64,000 nt of DNA from an uncultured Ruminococcus sp. (GTDB taxonomy: Bacteria > Bacillota > Clostridia > Oscillospirales > Ruminococcaceae). Positions 26,289 through 33,910 of the stretch are shown piece after piece. Every line of letters begins with the position of its first letter. Position 1 is the stretch's first letter. The notes below the pieces were generated by a model. The model worked only from the letters and a program-made list of their open reading frames with translations, was not told the origin of the DNA and did no database searches. The stretch lies in assembly GCA_947627625.1 (NCBI GenBank), contig CANQWR010000010.1, positions 1-64,000 of the forward strand. Reading direction: 5' to 3'. Position numbers and translations under genes: made by a program.

Positions 26289-27500
26289 TTATAATTTATC
26301 TTTGACCGTGACTATAAAGCCGTCGGAGTTGTTGCCCGAGACCGTATATTCGCCCTTTTTTGGAACGAGTACGGCAGTCGCACCCCTCTTTGCACACGGT
26401 ACATAGTAAATTTTATACTTATAGTCATCGTCCTCAAACAGTAGCGGGTTGTCTTTAGTATGTGATTTCAGGAGTTGTATATACTCCTCCATGCAAAGAC
26501 TGTTTTTGTATATATATTCAGCGTGTGGGACACCGACATATCTGTATGTCCTGTATCTGTACTCCTCACCTGTTATGTCATCTTTTCCCTTTGGGAATCT
26601 TATTATAAAACCGTATTTCGGAGCGTTCTGCAAAAACCACCTGTACTCACCCGAGGCTTTGAAGTAGTAGGAATCGCCCTCCATGTTTTCAAATATAGCG
26701 AGGTCGAAAGTGCGGGAGGTGTGGTAGTCCGAAAAGCCCGGACGAAAGATTGAGTCACCACTTTGATAGATTTTTTCCTGCTGTTCGTAGGTGCGGAAAC
26801 CGTCTATGACCATTATATTTGAATCTTTTCTGTCGGTTTCCCTGAGAAATGCGGACATCATGAGGTTTAGTTTTCTTATGACGGTATCGTCAAGGGAAGT
26901 CACCATATCTTTGACGTCGTAGTCGTGATTTGTGTGGGAGTATACGGCAACGGTTTCGGTGTCATTTTCGGGGAATCTGTACTCATTTTCGGAGTTCACC
27001 AAAATGAGGTCGCCCTTGTATATATCGTCGTGAGGGTGTATTTCACGCATGAAGTTGGGGTCTGTGGTAGTGGTGGTAGTAGTTGTTGTAGTAGTGGTCG
27101 TGGTAGTCGTTGTAGTCGTGGTAGTAGTAGTGGTGGTTGTAGTAGTAGTCGTCGTGGTGGTTGTAGTAGTAGTCGTCGTGGTGGTTGTAGTAGTAGTGGT
27201 GGGAGTAGTAGTAGAAGTTGTTGTGGTGGGAGTCGTTGTGGTCTGTGTTGTTGAAGTAGTTGTTGAAGTTTCGGTTGTGGAAGTGGTACTGGTGGTAGTA
27301 GTTGAGGAAACGGTCTCGGAGGTCTGTGATACGGGCAGAATATCCCCGATGTCGCTGTAGTCCTCCTGCTTTTGATGAGAAGTTCCGAAAAATGCGACAA
27401 AAAGCAGTACAAACACCGCAATTACGGCGGCAGCTATTGCAATTCTGTCGTATCTTATTCTGTATCTCCGTCTGTTTCTGCGTTTTGTTCCTCTGTTCAT
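26289..27500 (-). CDS. VanY-like D,D-carboxypeptidase homologue with poly-Thr linker, probably catalytically impaired
   Basis: 403 aa. Basic N-terminus, one membrane segment (about 20-39), a Ser/Thr linker (about 60-155) that becomes an almost pure threonine run, then a peptidase M15B/VanY domain (about 185-345). GFRTYEQQEKIY and PGFSDYHTSRTFDL keep two zinc ligands (His260, Asp266), and PKYGFIIRFPKGKDD is conserved. The usual EPWHYRYVG motif reads RYRTYRYVG: the catalytic Glu is Arg315 and the third zinc ligand His is Thr318. It may be an inactive peptidoglycan-binding pseudoenzyme or use a shifted ligand such as His325-326 region. Extracellular, membrane anchored. Confident for family, less for activity. 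Confidence 0.85.
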   Translation of the reverse strand: MNRGTKRRNRRRYRIRYDRIAIAAAVIAVFVLLFVAFFGTSHQKQEDYSDIGDILPVSQTSETVSSTTTTSTTSTTETSTTTSTTQTTTTPTTTTSTTTPTTTTTTTTTTTTTTTTTTTTTTTTTTTTTTTTTTTTTTTTTTTTTTDPNFMREIHPHDDIYKGDLILVNSENEYRFPENDTETVAVYSHTNHDYDVKDMVTSLDDTVIRKLNLMMSAFLRETDRKDSNIMVIDGFRTYEQQEKIYQSGDSIFRPGFSDYHTSRTFDLAIFENMEGDSYYFKASGEYRWFLQNAPKYGFIIRFPKGKDDITGEEYRYRTYRYVGVPHAEYIYKNSLCMEEYIQLLKSHTKDNPLLFEDDDYKYKIYYVPCAKRGATAVLVPKKGEYTVSGNNSDGFIVTVKDKL

Positions 27501-27546
27501 ATAGAACGCTCTCCTTTTCGGGCATTATATTTTTTTCCCGAGTTAA

Positions 27547-27575
27547 ATTATAGCACAATGAAGCGGAACTGTAAA
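27547..27575 (-). promoter_or_regulatory. Predicted sigma-A promoter of the VanY-like gene
   Basis: On the minus strand TTTACA (27570-27575) and TATAAT (27547-27552) are spaced by 17 bases, about 45 bp upstream of the start codon. The VanY-like gene can therefore be transcribed apart from the SCIFF operon that ends at 27625. Confidence 0.7.
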
Positions 27576-27624
27576 GCATATTTATACAGTTTTCATGTAA
27601 TTTTCAGGAGTATAAGAGACGTAT

Positions 27625-28425
27625 TCAGACTATGTTCATGTAATTTTCGGCAGTATTCCTGCGAAATTCGGTTGGTGTACAGCCCTTTTTGATGCGGAAC
27701 TGTCGCATAAAATAGGAGTCGCTGTCGTAACCGCACTTTTCCGCTATTTCCGCAACAGACAGGTCTGTATTTATAAGAAGCTCCTCACTCCTTAAAATTC
27801 TGCTGTTTATTATGTCCTGATGACAGGTAGTGCCGAAAGCCCTTGTATAAATTCTGTGGAAGTACGCACGGCTCATACGCATATTATTGCAGATTACGTT
27901 TATATCCCAGTTTTTCTGTGGAGATTCATATATACTCTCCCTCAGACTGCAAAGCTGTGAATATCTCGGAATTATGTCGGAGTTGTCACGGCTTTTCGCC
28001 TTTTCGAGTTCCTCCGAGACACACAGGAAGAGCATTTTCATTGAGAGTGCGGAAAATTCGCTGAAACTGTCGCACTGTTCTATAAATTTTACTCTCAGAT
28101 TTTTTATAATGGACGATATTACAAAGTCGTCCTTTACCGTGACAGGGGTGTTGAGAGCTATCCCCGATGATTTTATATAGTCGCACTCTTCGGGGGAGGG
28201 AGTGAAATAGATCATGTCGAACTTTATCTGTCTGCCGTTTGGGGAGCATAGGGAGAGTTTCCCCTCGGAGAATATTGCTATTGACTTAGGACAGAGAGTT
28301 TTCCCCGATTCACCGCACTCCAATATTACGGGAGTCCTGAAAAAGCAGAGAAAAAAGCCGTTCGGGGCTACTCTGACATCTCTCCTTATCCTCTTGCAGT
28401 TGAGCTGAATATTAAGAATTTTCAT
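27625..28425 (-). CDS. AraC family transcriptional regulator
   Basis: 266 aa. The N-terminal half (1-150) is a beta-rich cupin-like sensory domain without strong motifs. The C-terminal half (about 165-260) holds two helix-turn-helix units: NWDINVICNNMRMSRAYFHR and LSVAEIAEKCGYDSDSYFMR, ending in the PTEFRR signature. It overlaps the SCIFF maturase gene by 14 bases and is the last gene of that operon, so it probably regulates this operon or a process tied to it. Ligand unknown. Confidence 0.9.
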   Translation of the reverse strand: MKILNIQLNCKRIRRDVRVAPNGFFLCFFRTPVILECGESGKTLCPKSIAIFSEGKLSLCSPNGRQIKFDMIYFTPSPEECDYIKSSGIALNTPVTVKDDFVISSIIKNLRVKFIEQCDSFSEFSALSMKMLFLCVSEELEKAKSRDNSDIIPRYSQLCSLRESIYESPQKNWDINVICNNMRMSRAYFHRIYTRAFGTTCHQDIINSRILRSEELLINTDLSVAEIAEKCGYDSDSYFMRQFRIKKGCTPTEFRRNTAENYMNIV

Positions 28426-29794
28426 TTTCTTCTCCGAAAGTCCTAAGAGCTTTAAGCATTATTGCACATTCAAGACGTTTCTTTTCAAGCTGACAGGAGA
28501 TTTTGTGAGCCGAACGAATATCGCCGTTGTACTGGTAATTGTTGGCGTTACAGCCACCGCTGCAGTAGAATTTAGCCCAACACTTTTTACATTCGGGTTT
28601 TGAATAGATATGTGCGGAGGCGAAATCCTCTTTTATGGACTGGTTGAAAGTGCCGTCATTTATATTGCCCATTTTGAACTTGTCCTCACCTACAAACTGG
28701 TGACAGGGGAAAATATCGCCGTCAGGAGTTATAGCAATGTAGTCGTTTCCACAACCACAGCCCCTGAGACGTTTCACCGCACAGGGACCTTGGTCGAGGT
28801 CGATCATAAAGTGGAAGAAGTTGAACTTACCGCCTTTTTTTTCGTTTTCAAATATTCTCTTTGCGAGATTTTCGTACTCCCTGAAAATTGCGGGAATTTC
28901 CCTTTCGGTTATGCCGTAACCCTGAGCGTCACCCGTGACAGGTTCAATGGAAATCTGGTCAAAACCCTCCTCGTAGAGTGCAAAAACGTCATCGGAGAAG
29001 TTGAGATTCTGATTCGTAAAAGTACCCCTGACATAGTACTCCTTTTCGCCCCTCTGTGCGACGAGTTCCTTGTATTTGTCGATAATCAGGTCATAACAGC
29101 CCGAACCGTCGGGGAATACTCTGAACTCGTCATTTATCTCCTTTCTGCCGTCTATGGACAGCACAACGTTGGACATCTCTTTATTTATGAAGTCAATTTT
29201 GTCGTCGTCAAGCAGGAGACCGTTGGTAGTTATAGTGAACCTGAATTTCTTGTTATATTCGGTCTCACGGCTTCTTGCGTACTCAACTGTCTGTTTCACC
29301 ACATCAAAATTCATAAGCGGTTCACCGCCAAAGAAATCCACTTCAAGATTAGGTCTGTCACCCGAATTTTCAAGTACGAAGTCTATAGCTTTTTTGGCGG
29401 TCTCAAAGGGCATAAGTTTTCTGCCCTTGCCGAAGTCACCCGTGGAGGCAAAGCAGTATTTACATCTGAGTTGACAGTCGTGGGAAATATTCAGGCACAG
29501 AGCCTTGACGGGAGATGCAACAGAATATTTTGCAAATTTTTCATAGTCGTCCTCTGAGAATAAAATTTTCTCCTCGTAGAGCTGTACTATTTCCTGATAG
29601 CATGACTCTATATCTTCAGGTGAGTAGGACAGAGACAGTTTTTTGACGACCGTTTCGGGGCAATGCTCCTCAAAAGGCGGTTCAACGTTGTCAAGCAGGT
29701 CATATGTGAGTTCGTCCACAATGTGTACTCCACCGCTGTTCACGTCCAGAACTATATTAAAATTATTTAATTTGAACTTGTGTATCATGATCAA
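28412..29794 (-). CDS. scfB: SCIFF radical SAM maturase (thioether cross-link forming, CteB/ScfB type)
   Basis: 460-aa radical SAM/SPASM enzyme that forms Cys-to-alpha/gamma-carbon thioether links in the SCIFF precursor. Domains in order: N-terminal RiPP recognition-like segment (1-85), radical SAM core with Cys107, Cys111 and Cys114 in HDCQLRCKYCF, then GGEPLMNF, and a cysteine-rich SPASM region (about 340-440; GCGCGNDYIA, FPCHQF, CKKCWAKFYCSGGCNANNY) for two auxiliary clusters. The SCIFF peptide gene lies upstream in the same operon, but a TIR-domain gene is inserted between them, overlapping this start by four bases. That insertion is unusual. Confidence 0.95.
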   Translation of the reverse strand: MIMIHKFKLNNFNIVLDVNSGGVHIVDELTYDLLDNVEPPFEEHCPETVVKKLSLSYSPEDIESCYQEIVQLYEEKILFSEDDYEKFAKYSVASPVKALCLNISHDCQLRCKYCFASTGDFGKGRKLMPFETAKKAIDFVLENSGDRPNLEVDFFGGEPLMNFDVVKQTVEYARSRETEYNKKFRFTITTNGLLLDDDKIDFINKEMSNVVLSIDGRKEINDEFRVFPDGSGCYDLIIDKYKELVAQRGEKEYYVRGTFTNQNLNFSDDVFALYEEGFDQISIEPVTGDAQGYGITEREIPAIFREYENLAKRIFENEKKGGKFNFFHFMIDLDQGPCAVKRLRGCGCGNDYIAITPDGDIFPCHQFVGEDKFKMGNINDGTFNQSIKEDFASAHIYSKPECKKCWAKFYCSGGCNANNYQYNGDIRSAHKISCQLEKKRLECAIMLKALRTFGEENENS

Positions 29795-31356
29795 AATTCC
29801 TCCTCGTCAATAAGACGCTTTTCAAGATTTTTCTTTGCTTTTATGTTGCCCCTGCATAAGATTACAATAGCCAATATAGTCCCCGACCATTCAACGCAGA
29901 AACTGAAAACCACAGCGATTTCAATAGAATTAAAAAGTTTTACAGCAAATATGTGAGCCAAATCAAACAAGAACCAAGTGCCGATAGCAATGAAAAGATT
30001 TTTTAACTTGTCAATTTTGTAGTGTTTTATAGCCCTGTTGAATTTTTCATAGTTGGGATTTTCGGTCGGAACCTGACTGTCCATAGAGGCGTTTTCGTTG
30101 AAAGAAAGTCTCCTTGCGAGATTTTCGTCTGCCTTTTTAAGTTTTCTTAAATATTTCGGAAGATAAAATACTACCGTCAGAATAAGCATGACAAATGTAA
30201 TTATCATCCACGGAATCGGAGAGGATATTTTGTCAAACATAAATGCTGTAATAAAGCACCACAACAAAAGTTCCCCGAAGGCGACAATTACGAATTTACC
30301 CGACATTTCGCTGCGTTCTTTTTTGTACAGCAGATAGGCGTTTTTCTTTTCCTCAATGGCAGTTTTTCTGTACTGTTCCTCATAGGCGTGCAGTTTGGTC
30401 ATCTGACTTTTCAGTCTTAGTTCGTACTGTTCAAAGAAATTTTTCAGTTGATTTTTTGTGTCGGAGTTTGCGGACATGATTTCCTCTATATTTTTAATTA
30501 TATTCCCGACAGCGTTTTCGTCAGCGAGATTCTGAGCCTGAAAGCCTTTTAACTCGTCCGGCAGAGAGGTGACACCCATTTCCGAATAACAGGGAATTAT
30601 AACTCTGCTGTTGTCGGATTTCATAAGGTCAAGAAACCTGCTCCACTCGTTCCGCACCCACACAGCGTTGAAATGTTCGGGGGAAGTCCCCACGCAGAGC
30701 ATTACTCTTGCGGAATTTATAGCCGAGAATATATAGGGTTCAAATTCAGTGCCGAGCTTGTCCCTGAGAGTTACGGACGAAAAAAAGACTTTGAAATTTT
30801 TTTCGGTGAGAGTTTTATAGAGTTTTTCCGCAAGAAAACTGTCTTTAGTCCTGATGTTGTTATCGCTCTCTTTGTAGCAGATAAAAATATCAAAGGGCTT
30901 TTCTTTTGCGGACACGGAAATAATTTTCCTCTGGATTTCGTCAATCCTGTCAGCCTCTTTTGAGTATATTGACGCCATAATTTCGTCAGCGTATTTTATA
31001 GCGTTTTCAAAATCTGAAGTCTCTTTTATCCTCTCAAAAGACGTTCTGTGACAGGTGGGGATTTTTTTACCCGTGTCGGGATCTGTGACATATTCTATAC
31101 CGTAACGGCACAGGCACAGCCCCCAGTAAGCTTCCGACTCGTTCGGAAATATCGAGACTATCTCCGAATAGACATCACAAGCCCTGTCGAACTGGCAGTC
31201 AAAGCGGAGTTTGTTTGCCCTGTTGAAAAGATTTAATTTTTTCTCACCGCTTATATTTGGGATAGTCTGATAGCTGTCGCAGTAACTGCACTTGCATATT
31301 CTCATGCCCTCAGTGATTTCGAGATTTCCTCCGCACATTTTGCAGTTAAAAACCAT
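29791..31356 (-). CDS. TIR-domain membrane protein with N-terminal zinc ribbon
   Basis: 521 aa. A zinc ribbon (Cys5, Cys8, Cys21/23, Cys26), a helical repeat-like segment with AYWGLCLCRYG (about 40-145), then a TIR domain (about 153-290). The TIR starts FDIFICYKESD and has VFFSSVTLRDKLGTEFEPYI, where Glu204 or Glu206 is the candidate NADase glutamate, and VRNEWSRF. A coiled segment and four membrane helices (about 352-372, 380-400, 450-470, 475-497) complete it. Similar zinc ribbon-TIR proteins occur in Firmicutes with no settled role. Here it lies between the SCIFF precursor and maturase genes, coupled to the latter by ATGA. NAD cleavage, signalling or an immune role is inference. Confidence 0.88.
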   Translation of the reverse strand: MVFNCKMCGGNLEITEGMRICKCSYCDSYQTIPNISGEKKLNLFNRANKLRFDCQFDRACDVYSEIVSIFPNESEAYWGLCLCRYGIEYVTDPDTGKKIPTCHRTSFERIKETSDFENAIKYADEIMASIYSKEADRIDEIQRKIISVSAKEKPFDIFICYKESDNNIRTKDSFLAEKLYKTLTEKNFKVFFSSVTLRDKLGTEFEPYIFSAINSARVMLCVGTSPEHFNAVWVRNEWSRFLDLMKSDNSRVIIPCYSEMGVTSLPDELKGFQAQNLADENAVGNIIKNIEEIMSANSDTKNQLKNFFEQYELRLKSQMTKLHAYEEQYRKTAIEEKKNAYLLYKKERSEMSGKFVIVAFGELLLWCFITAFMFDKISSPIPWMIITFVMLILTVVFYLPKYLRKLKKADENLARRLSFNENASMDSQVPTENPNYEKFNRAIKHYKIDKLKNLFIAIGTWFLFDLAHIFAVKLFNSIEIAVVFSFCVEWSGTILAIVILCRGNIKAKKNLEKRLIDEEEF

Positions 31357-31389
31357 GAAGATCCTCCTGTAATAAGTATTTTACTGTAT

Positions 31390-31421
31390 AAAAATGAGCC
31401 GGCTTTTCCATTCACCGGCTC
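31390..31421 (-). terminator. Attenuator-like terminator between SCIFF precursor and TIR gene
   Basis: On the minus strand GAGCCGG (31415-31421) pairs with CCGGCTC (31396-31402) over a 12-base loop, followed by A then five T. It lies 20 bases after the SCIFF stop. Partial termination here would give more precursor transcript than downstream enzyme transcript, as is usual in RiPP operons. Confidence 0.8.
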
Positions 31422-31441
31422 GGCAGAGTTCTGAAGCGAGT

Positions 31442-31579
31442 TTATTTTTCACACTTCTGGTTTGCGACAGTACAAGAAGTCTTGCAGGCGGACTGGCATG
31501 AAGCCTGACACTTGCCGCAGCCGCCTTTTTTAGCTGACTCTTTCAGATTTGCCTTGTTGATAGTCCTGATGTGTTTCAT
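31442..31579 (-). CDS. scfA: SCIFF ranthipeptide precursor (six cysteines in forty-five residues)
   Basis: 45-aa precursor of a thioether-bridged RiPP. Leader MKHIRTINKANLKESAKKG, then a core with cysteines at 21, 24, 28, 32, 36 and 43 (CGKCQASCQSACKTSC, then QKC). Length and cysteine count fit the family name exactly. The ribosome site AGGAGG lies eight bases upstream of ATG 31579, and a near-consensus promoter precedes it. The maturase is encoded two genes downstream. SCIFF peptides are near-universal in Clostridia; their role is still debated, with population-level signalling proposed. Confidence 0.96.
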   Translation of the reverse strand: MKHIRTINKANLKESAKKGGCGKCQASCQSACKTSCTVANQKCEK

Positions 31580-31628
31580 AACAAATTCCTCCTAATTATT
31601 TTTACGGGCAAGCCGTTTGTAGATTTTC

Positions 31629-31657
31629 ATTATATCACATTTCCCGAATTTTTTCAA
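31629..31657 (-). promoter_or_regulatory. Predicted sigma-A promoter of the SCIFF operon
   Basis: On the minus strand TTGAAA (31652-31657) and TATAAT (31629-31634) have a 17-base spacer. The start codon lies about 50 bases downstream, with a small hairpin (ACGG/CCGT) in the leader. Confidence 0.75.
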
Positions 31658-31752
31658 TAGTTTTTTCTGAAACGAGGGGGAGAAATTTTAATTTTAGTGA
31701 TTTGTCACAATTCAGGTTGACTATGTATGTGATATATTGACTATTATTATGT

Positions 31753-32085
31753 TGAGGACCTGTTTCTTCTGTGGGAATAATCATGGGGGGTTCGGGGGGA
31801 TACTTCCCCCCGACGGGGGTTTGGGGGCAGAGCCCCCAATGGGGGTTCAGGGGGCAAAGCCCCCTGCCCCTTATCGTTCTAATAAAATTTCAGATGTAAC
31901 TGCACCTGTTCCACTATTATTTCAATAGAAAAATTTCTAAAAAAATTATAATTTTAAGAAAATTATTTTTTGGGCAAAGCCCCTTTGGAAACCCGTGATT
32001 AAACACTTTATAGTTCTCTCACCATTTAAGTTTTTGTCTAATTATGGAGGGTGTACCCCCTGCCCCTAATCGTTCACTCCCCCCT
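31753..32085. repeat. G-rich composite repeat, copy 4, with AT palindrome and third module
   Basis: This occupies most of the 512-bp gap between the SCIFF promoter and spoIVA. A full G-rich unit runs from CTGTGGGAATAATCATGGGG (near 31769) to CCCCTTATCGTTCTAAT (near 31864). An AT-rich near-palindrome lies at about 31938-31972, then GGGCAAAGCCCC and a third module (GTGATTAAACACTTTATAGT near 31994), ending CCCCTAATCGTTC near 32070. No gene is visible. Confidence 0.85.
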
Positions 32086-32091
32086 AAAAAA

Positions 32092-33576
32092 TTACAATAT
32101 AAAACATATAAGACCCGAACAGCCGTCGTTTATAACTCTTTCGAGAGTCTCCTGTAGTTTCATTCTTGCATCGGAGGGCATTTTGTAGAGTTTGCTGTGC
32201 AAGCCCTCGTTTACAAGTTCGTGGAGGGATTTACCGAAGATGTTGCTCTCCCATATTTTTGTGGGGTTGTCGTCAAAGCCGTCAAGGAGGTACATGACGA
32301 GTTCCTCCGACTGCTTTTCCGTGCCGACAATAGGGCTTACAGTAGTGGTGATGTTTGCTTTCATAAGGTGTATAGAGGGGGCGGAGGCTTTCAGTTTCAC
32401 GCCATATTTACCGCCCTGTTTTATAATTTTAGGCTCTTCAAGGGTGAGTTCCTCCATTTCGGGCATTACTATCCCGTAGCCCGTAGCTTCCACTTCAGCG
32501 AGTGCAGGAGCGATTTTTTCGTATTTTTTCTTAATGTCGTTCATCTCCATAAGAAGCGGCATTAAATCGCTCTCACTCTCTATCTCTATACCCGTCTCCT
32601 CACCGAGAATTTTGTAAAATAAACTGCTTTCGAGGTCGGCAGTGACCGTCACAGAGCCACGCCCCAAATCCATAGAAGTTATAGAGCAGTTGACAATGTG
32701 CGGACACTCTCCCATTGCCGTAACGGCAGTATCGGTCTCACGCATTATTTTAACGTCCTTTGCGGAATTTCTTATGCAGTCGAGAATTTCTTTTCTCAGC
32801 CAGTGTCCCTTTTCGAGAGAGTTTATCCAGTGTGCGGTACGGATATTTATCTCTTTCACGGGGAAGGAGTAAAGAATTTCCTTTATTATCTCTCTTATGT
32901 CGTTCTCATCGAGGTCGATACAGCTCACGGGTATGACTTTTGCATCGTACCTGTCGGTCAGTTCGGAGGCGAGTTTTTTAGTTTCGGAAGATGTCGGGGA
33001 AGTCGTGTTGAGAATTACAACAAAGGGCTTTCCGAGTTCTTTCAGTTCGTTTATGACTCTCTCCTCACATTCGGCGTACTCCTCTCTGGGAATATCCGAA
33101 ATAGAGCCGTCGGTGGTGACGACAAGACCTATTGTAGAGTGGTCTGTTATGACTTTCTGAGTACCTATCTCCGCAGCCATATTAAAGGGAATTTCCTCTT
33201 CAAACCACGAAGTCATAACCATTCTGGGCTGTTCGTTTTCAATGTACCCTATGGAACTCGGCACTATGTAGCCCACGCAGTCTATAAGACGGACGTTGAA
33301 AATCGCACCCCCTCCGAGACTGACCTCAACAGCTTCCTCGGGAATGAATTTCGGTTCGGTGGTCATGATAGTCTTTCCCGCAGAGGACTGTGGCAATTCG
33401 TCCAAAGCCCTCTCACGCATGAATTCGCTCTTTATATTGGGAATCACAAGAGACTCCATGAAGTGCTTTATAAAAGTGGACTTTCCCGTCCTGACAGGTC
33501 CCACAACGCCTATATATATGTCTCCACCTGTACGCTCTGCAATGTTGCTGTAAATATCCTTTGTCAAAACTGCCAA
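32092..33576 (-). CDS. spoIVA: Stage IV sporulation protein A, SpoIVA
   Basis: Spore coat base ATPase that polymerises on the forespore surface. 494 aa from TTG 33576, which has AAAGGGG nine bases upstream and gives MAVLTKDIYSNIAERTGGD, matching the usual N-terminus and length (492 aa in B. subtilis). A longer reading from another TTG at 33606 is not supported. Walker A GPVRTGKS lies at about 26-33 and the DCVGYIVPSSIGYIE segment follows. The C-terminal end LICFIL fits the coat-assembly tail. Its partner sipL is encoded immediately upstream on the same strand. Confidence 0.95.
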   Translation of the reverse strand: MAVLTKDIYSNIAERTGGDIYIGVVGPVRTGKSTFIKHFMESLVIPNIKSEFMRERALDELPQSSAGKTIMTTEPKFIPEEAVEVSLGGGAIFNVRLIDCVGYIVPSSIGYIENEQPRMVMTSWFEEEIPFNMAAEIGTQKVITDHSTIGLVVTTDGSISDIPREEYAECEERVINELKELGKPFVVILNTTSPTSSETKKLASELTDRYDAKVIPVSCIDLDENDIREIIKEILYSFPVKEINIRTAHWINSLEKGHWLRKEILDCIRNSAKDVKIMRETDTAVTAMGECPHIVNCSITSMDLGRGSVTVTADLESSLFYKILGEETGIEIESESDLMPLLMEMNDIKKKYEKIAPALAEVEATGYGIVMPEMEELTLEEPKIIKQGGKYGVKLKASAPSIHLMKANITTTVSPIVGTEKQSEELVMYLLDGFDDNPTKIWESNIFGKSLHELVNEGLHSKLYKMPSDARMKLQETLERVINDGCSGLICFIL

Positions 33577-33647
33577 CGCAATTATCCCCTTTCTCTTTAC
33601 AAACAATAATGGACTTCTTGCGTAATTAAATTATAATTTATGTTTTC

Positions 33648-33830
33648 AGTTCTGTTACTATCCAAGTATTAGCAAAACTGTTTGAGTTTCCATCATGGGG
33701 GGTCTGGGGGGATACTTCCCCCCAGCGGGGTCAAGGGGCAGAGCCCCTTGTGGGGGTTCAGGGGGCAAAGCCCCCTGCCTCCTATCGTCCTAACGGGGGT
33801 TTGGGGGCGAAGCCCCCAATCCACAAGCCC
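33648..33830. repeat. G-rich composite hairpin repeat, copy 5
   Basis: This fills the 334-bp gap between sipL and spoIVA. The third module (CTGTTACTATCCAAGTATTA, GAGTTTCCATCATGGGG) leads into GGGGGG-ATACTT-CCCCCC, GGGGCAGAGCCCC and GGGGGCAAAGCCCCC hairpins, and CTCCTATCGTCCTAAC near 33779. A further partial unit ends at 33814. Confidence 0.85.
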
Positions 33831-33910
33831 CGATAGCATAAATTATAATTTATTTTGCAAGAGGTCTGATATACGGTCTTTTCGGTAACACTCCGCACTG
33901 TACGGCAGGA

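Noticed and set aside
27049-27360. Poly-valine open frame opposite the threonine run
   Set aside because: It is the complement of the ACN repeats in the VanY-like gene.
28610-29557. 315-codon open frame opposite the SCIFF maturase gene
   Set aside because: Antisense shadow; the minus-strand frame encodes a clear radical SAM enzyme.
31737-31928. Small open frames reading through the G-rich repeat (glycine/proline-rich, starting FCGNNHGG-like)
   Set aside because: The same peptide recurs at every repeat copy in varied frames without a ribosome site; it is a by-product of the repeat.
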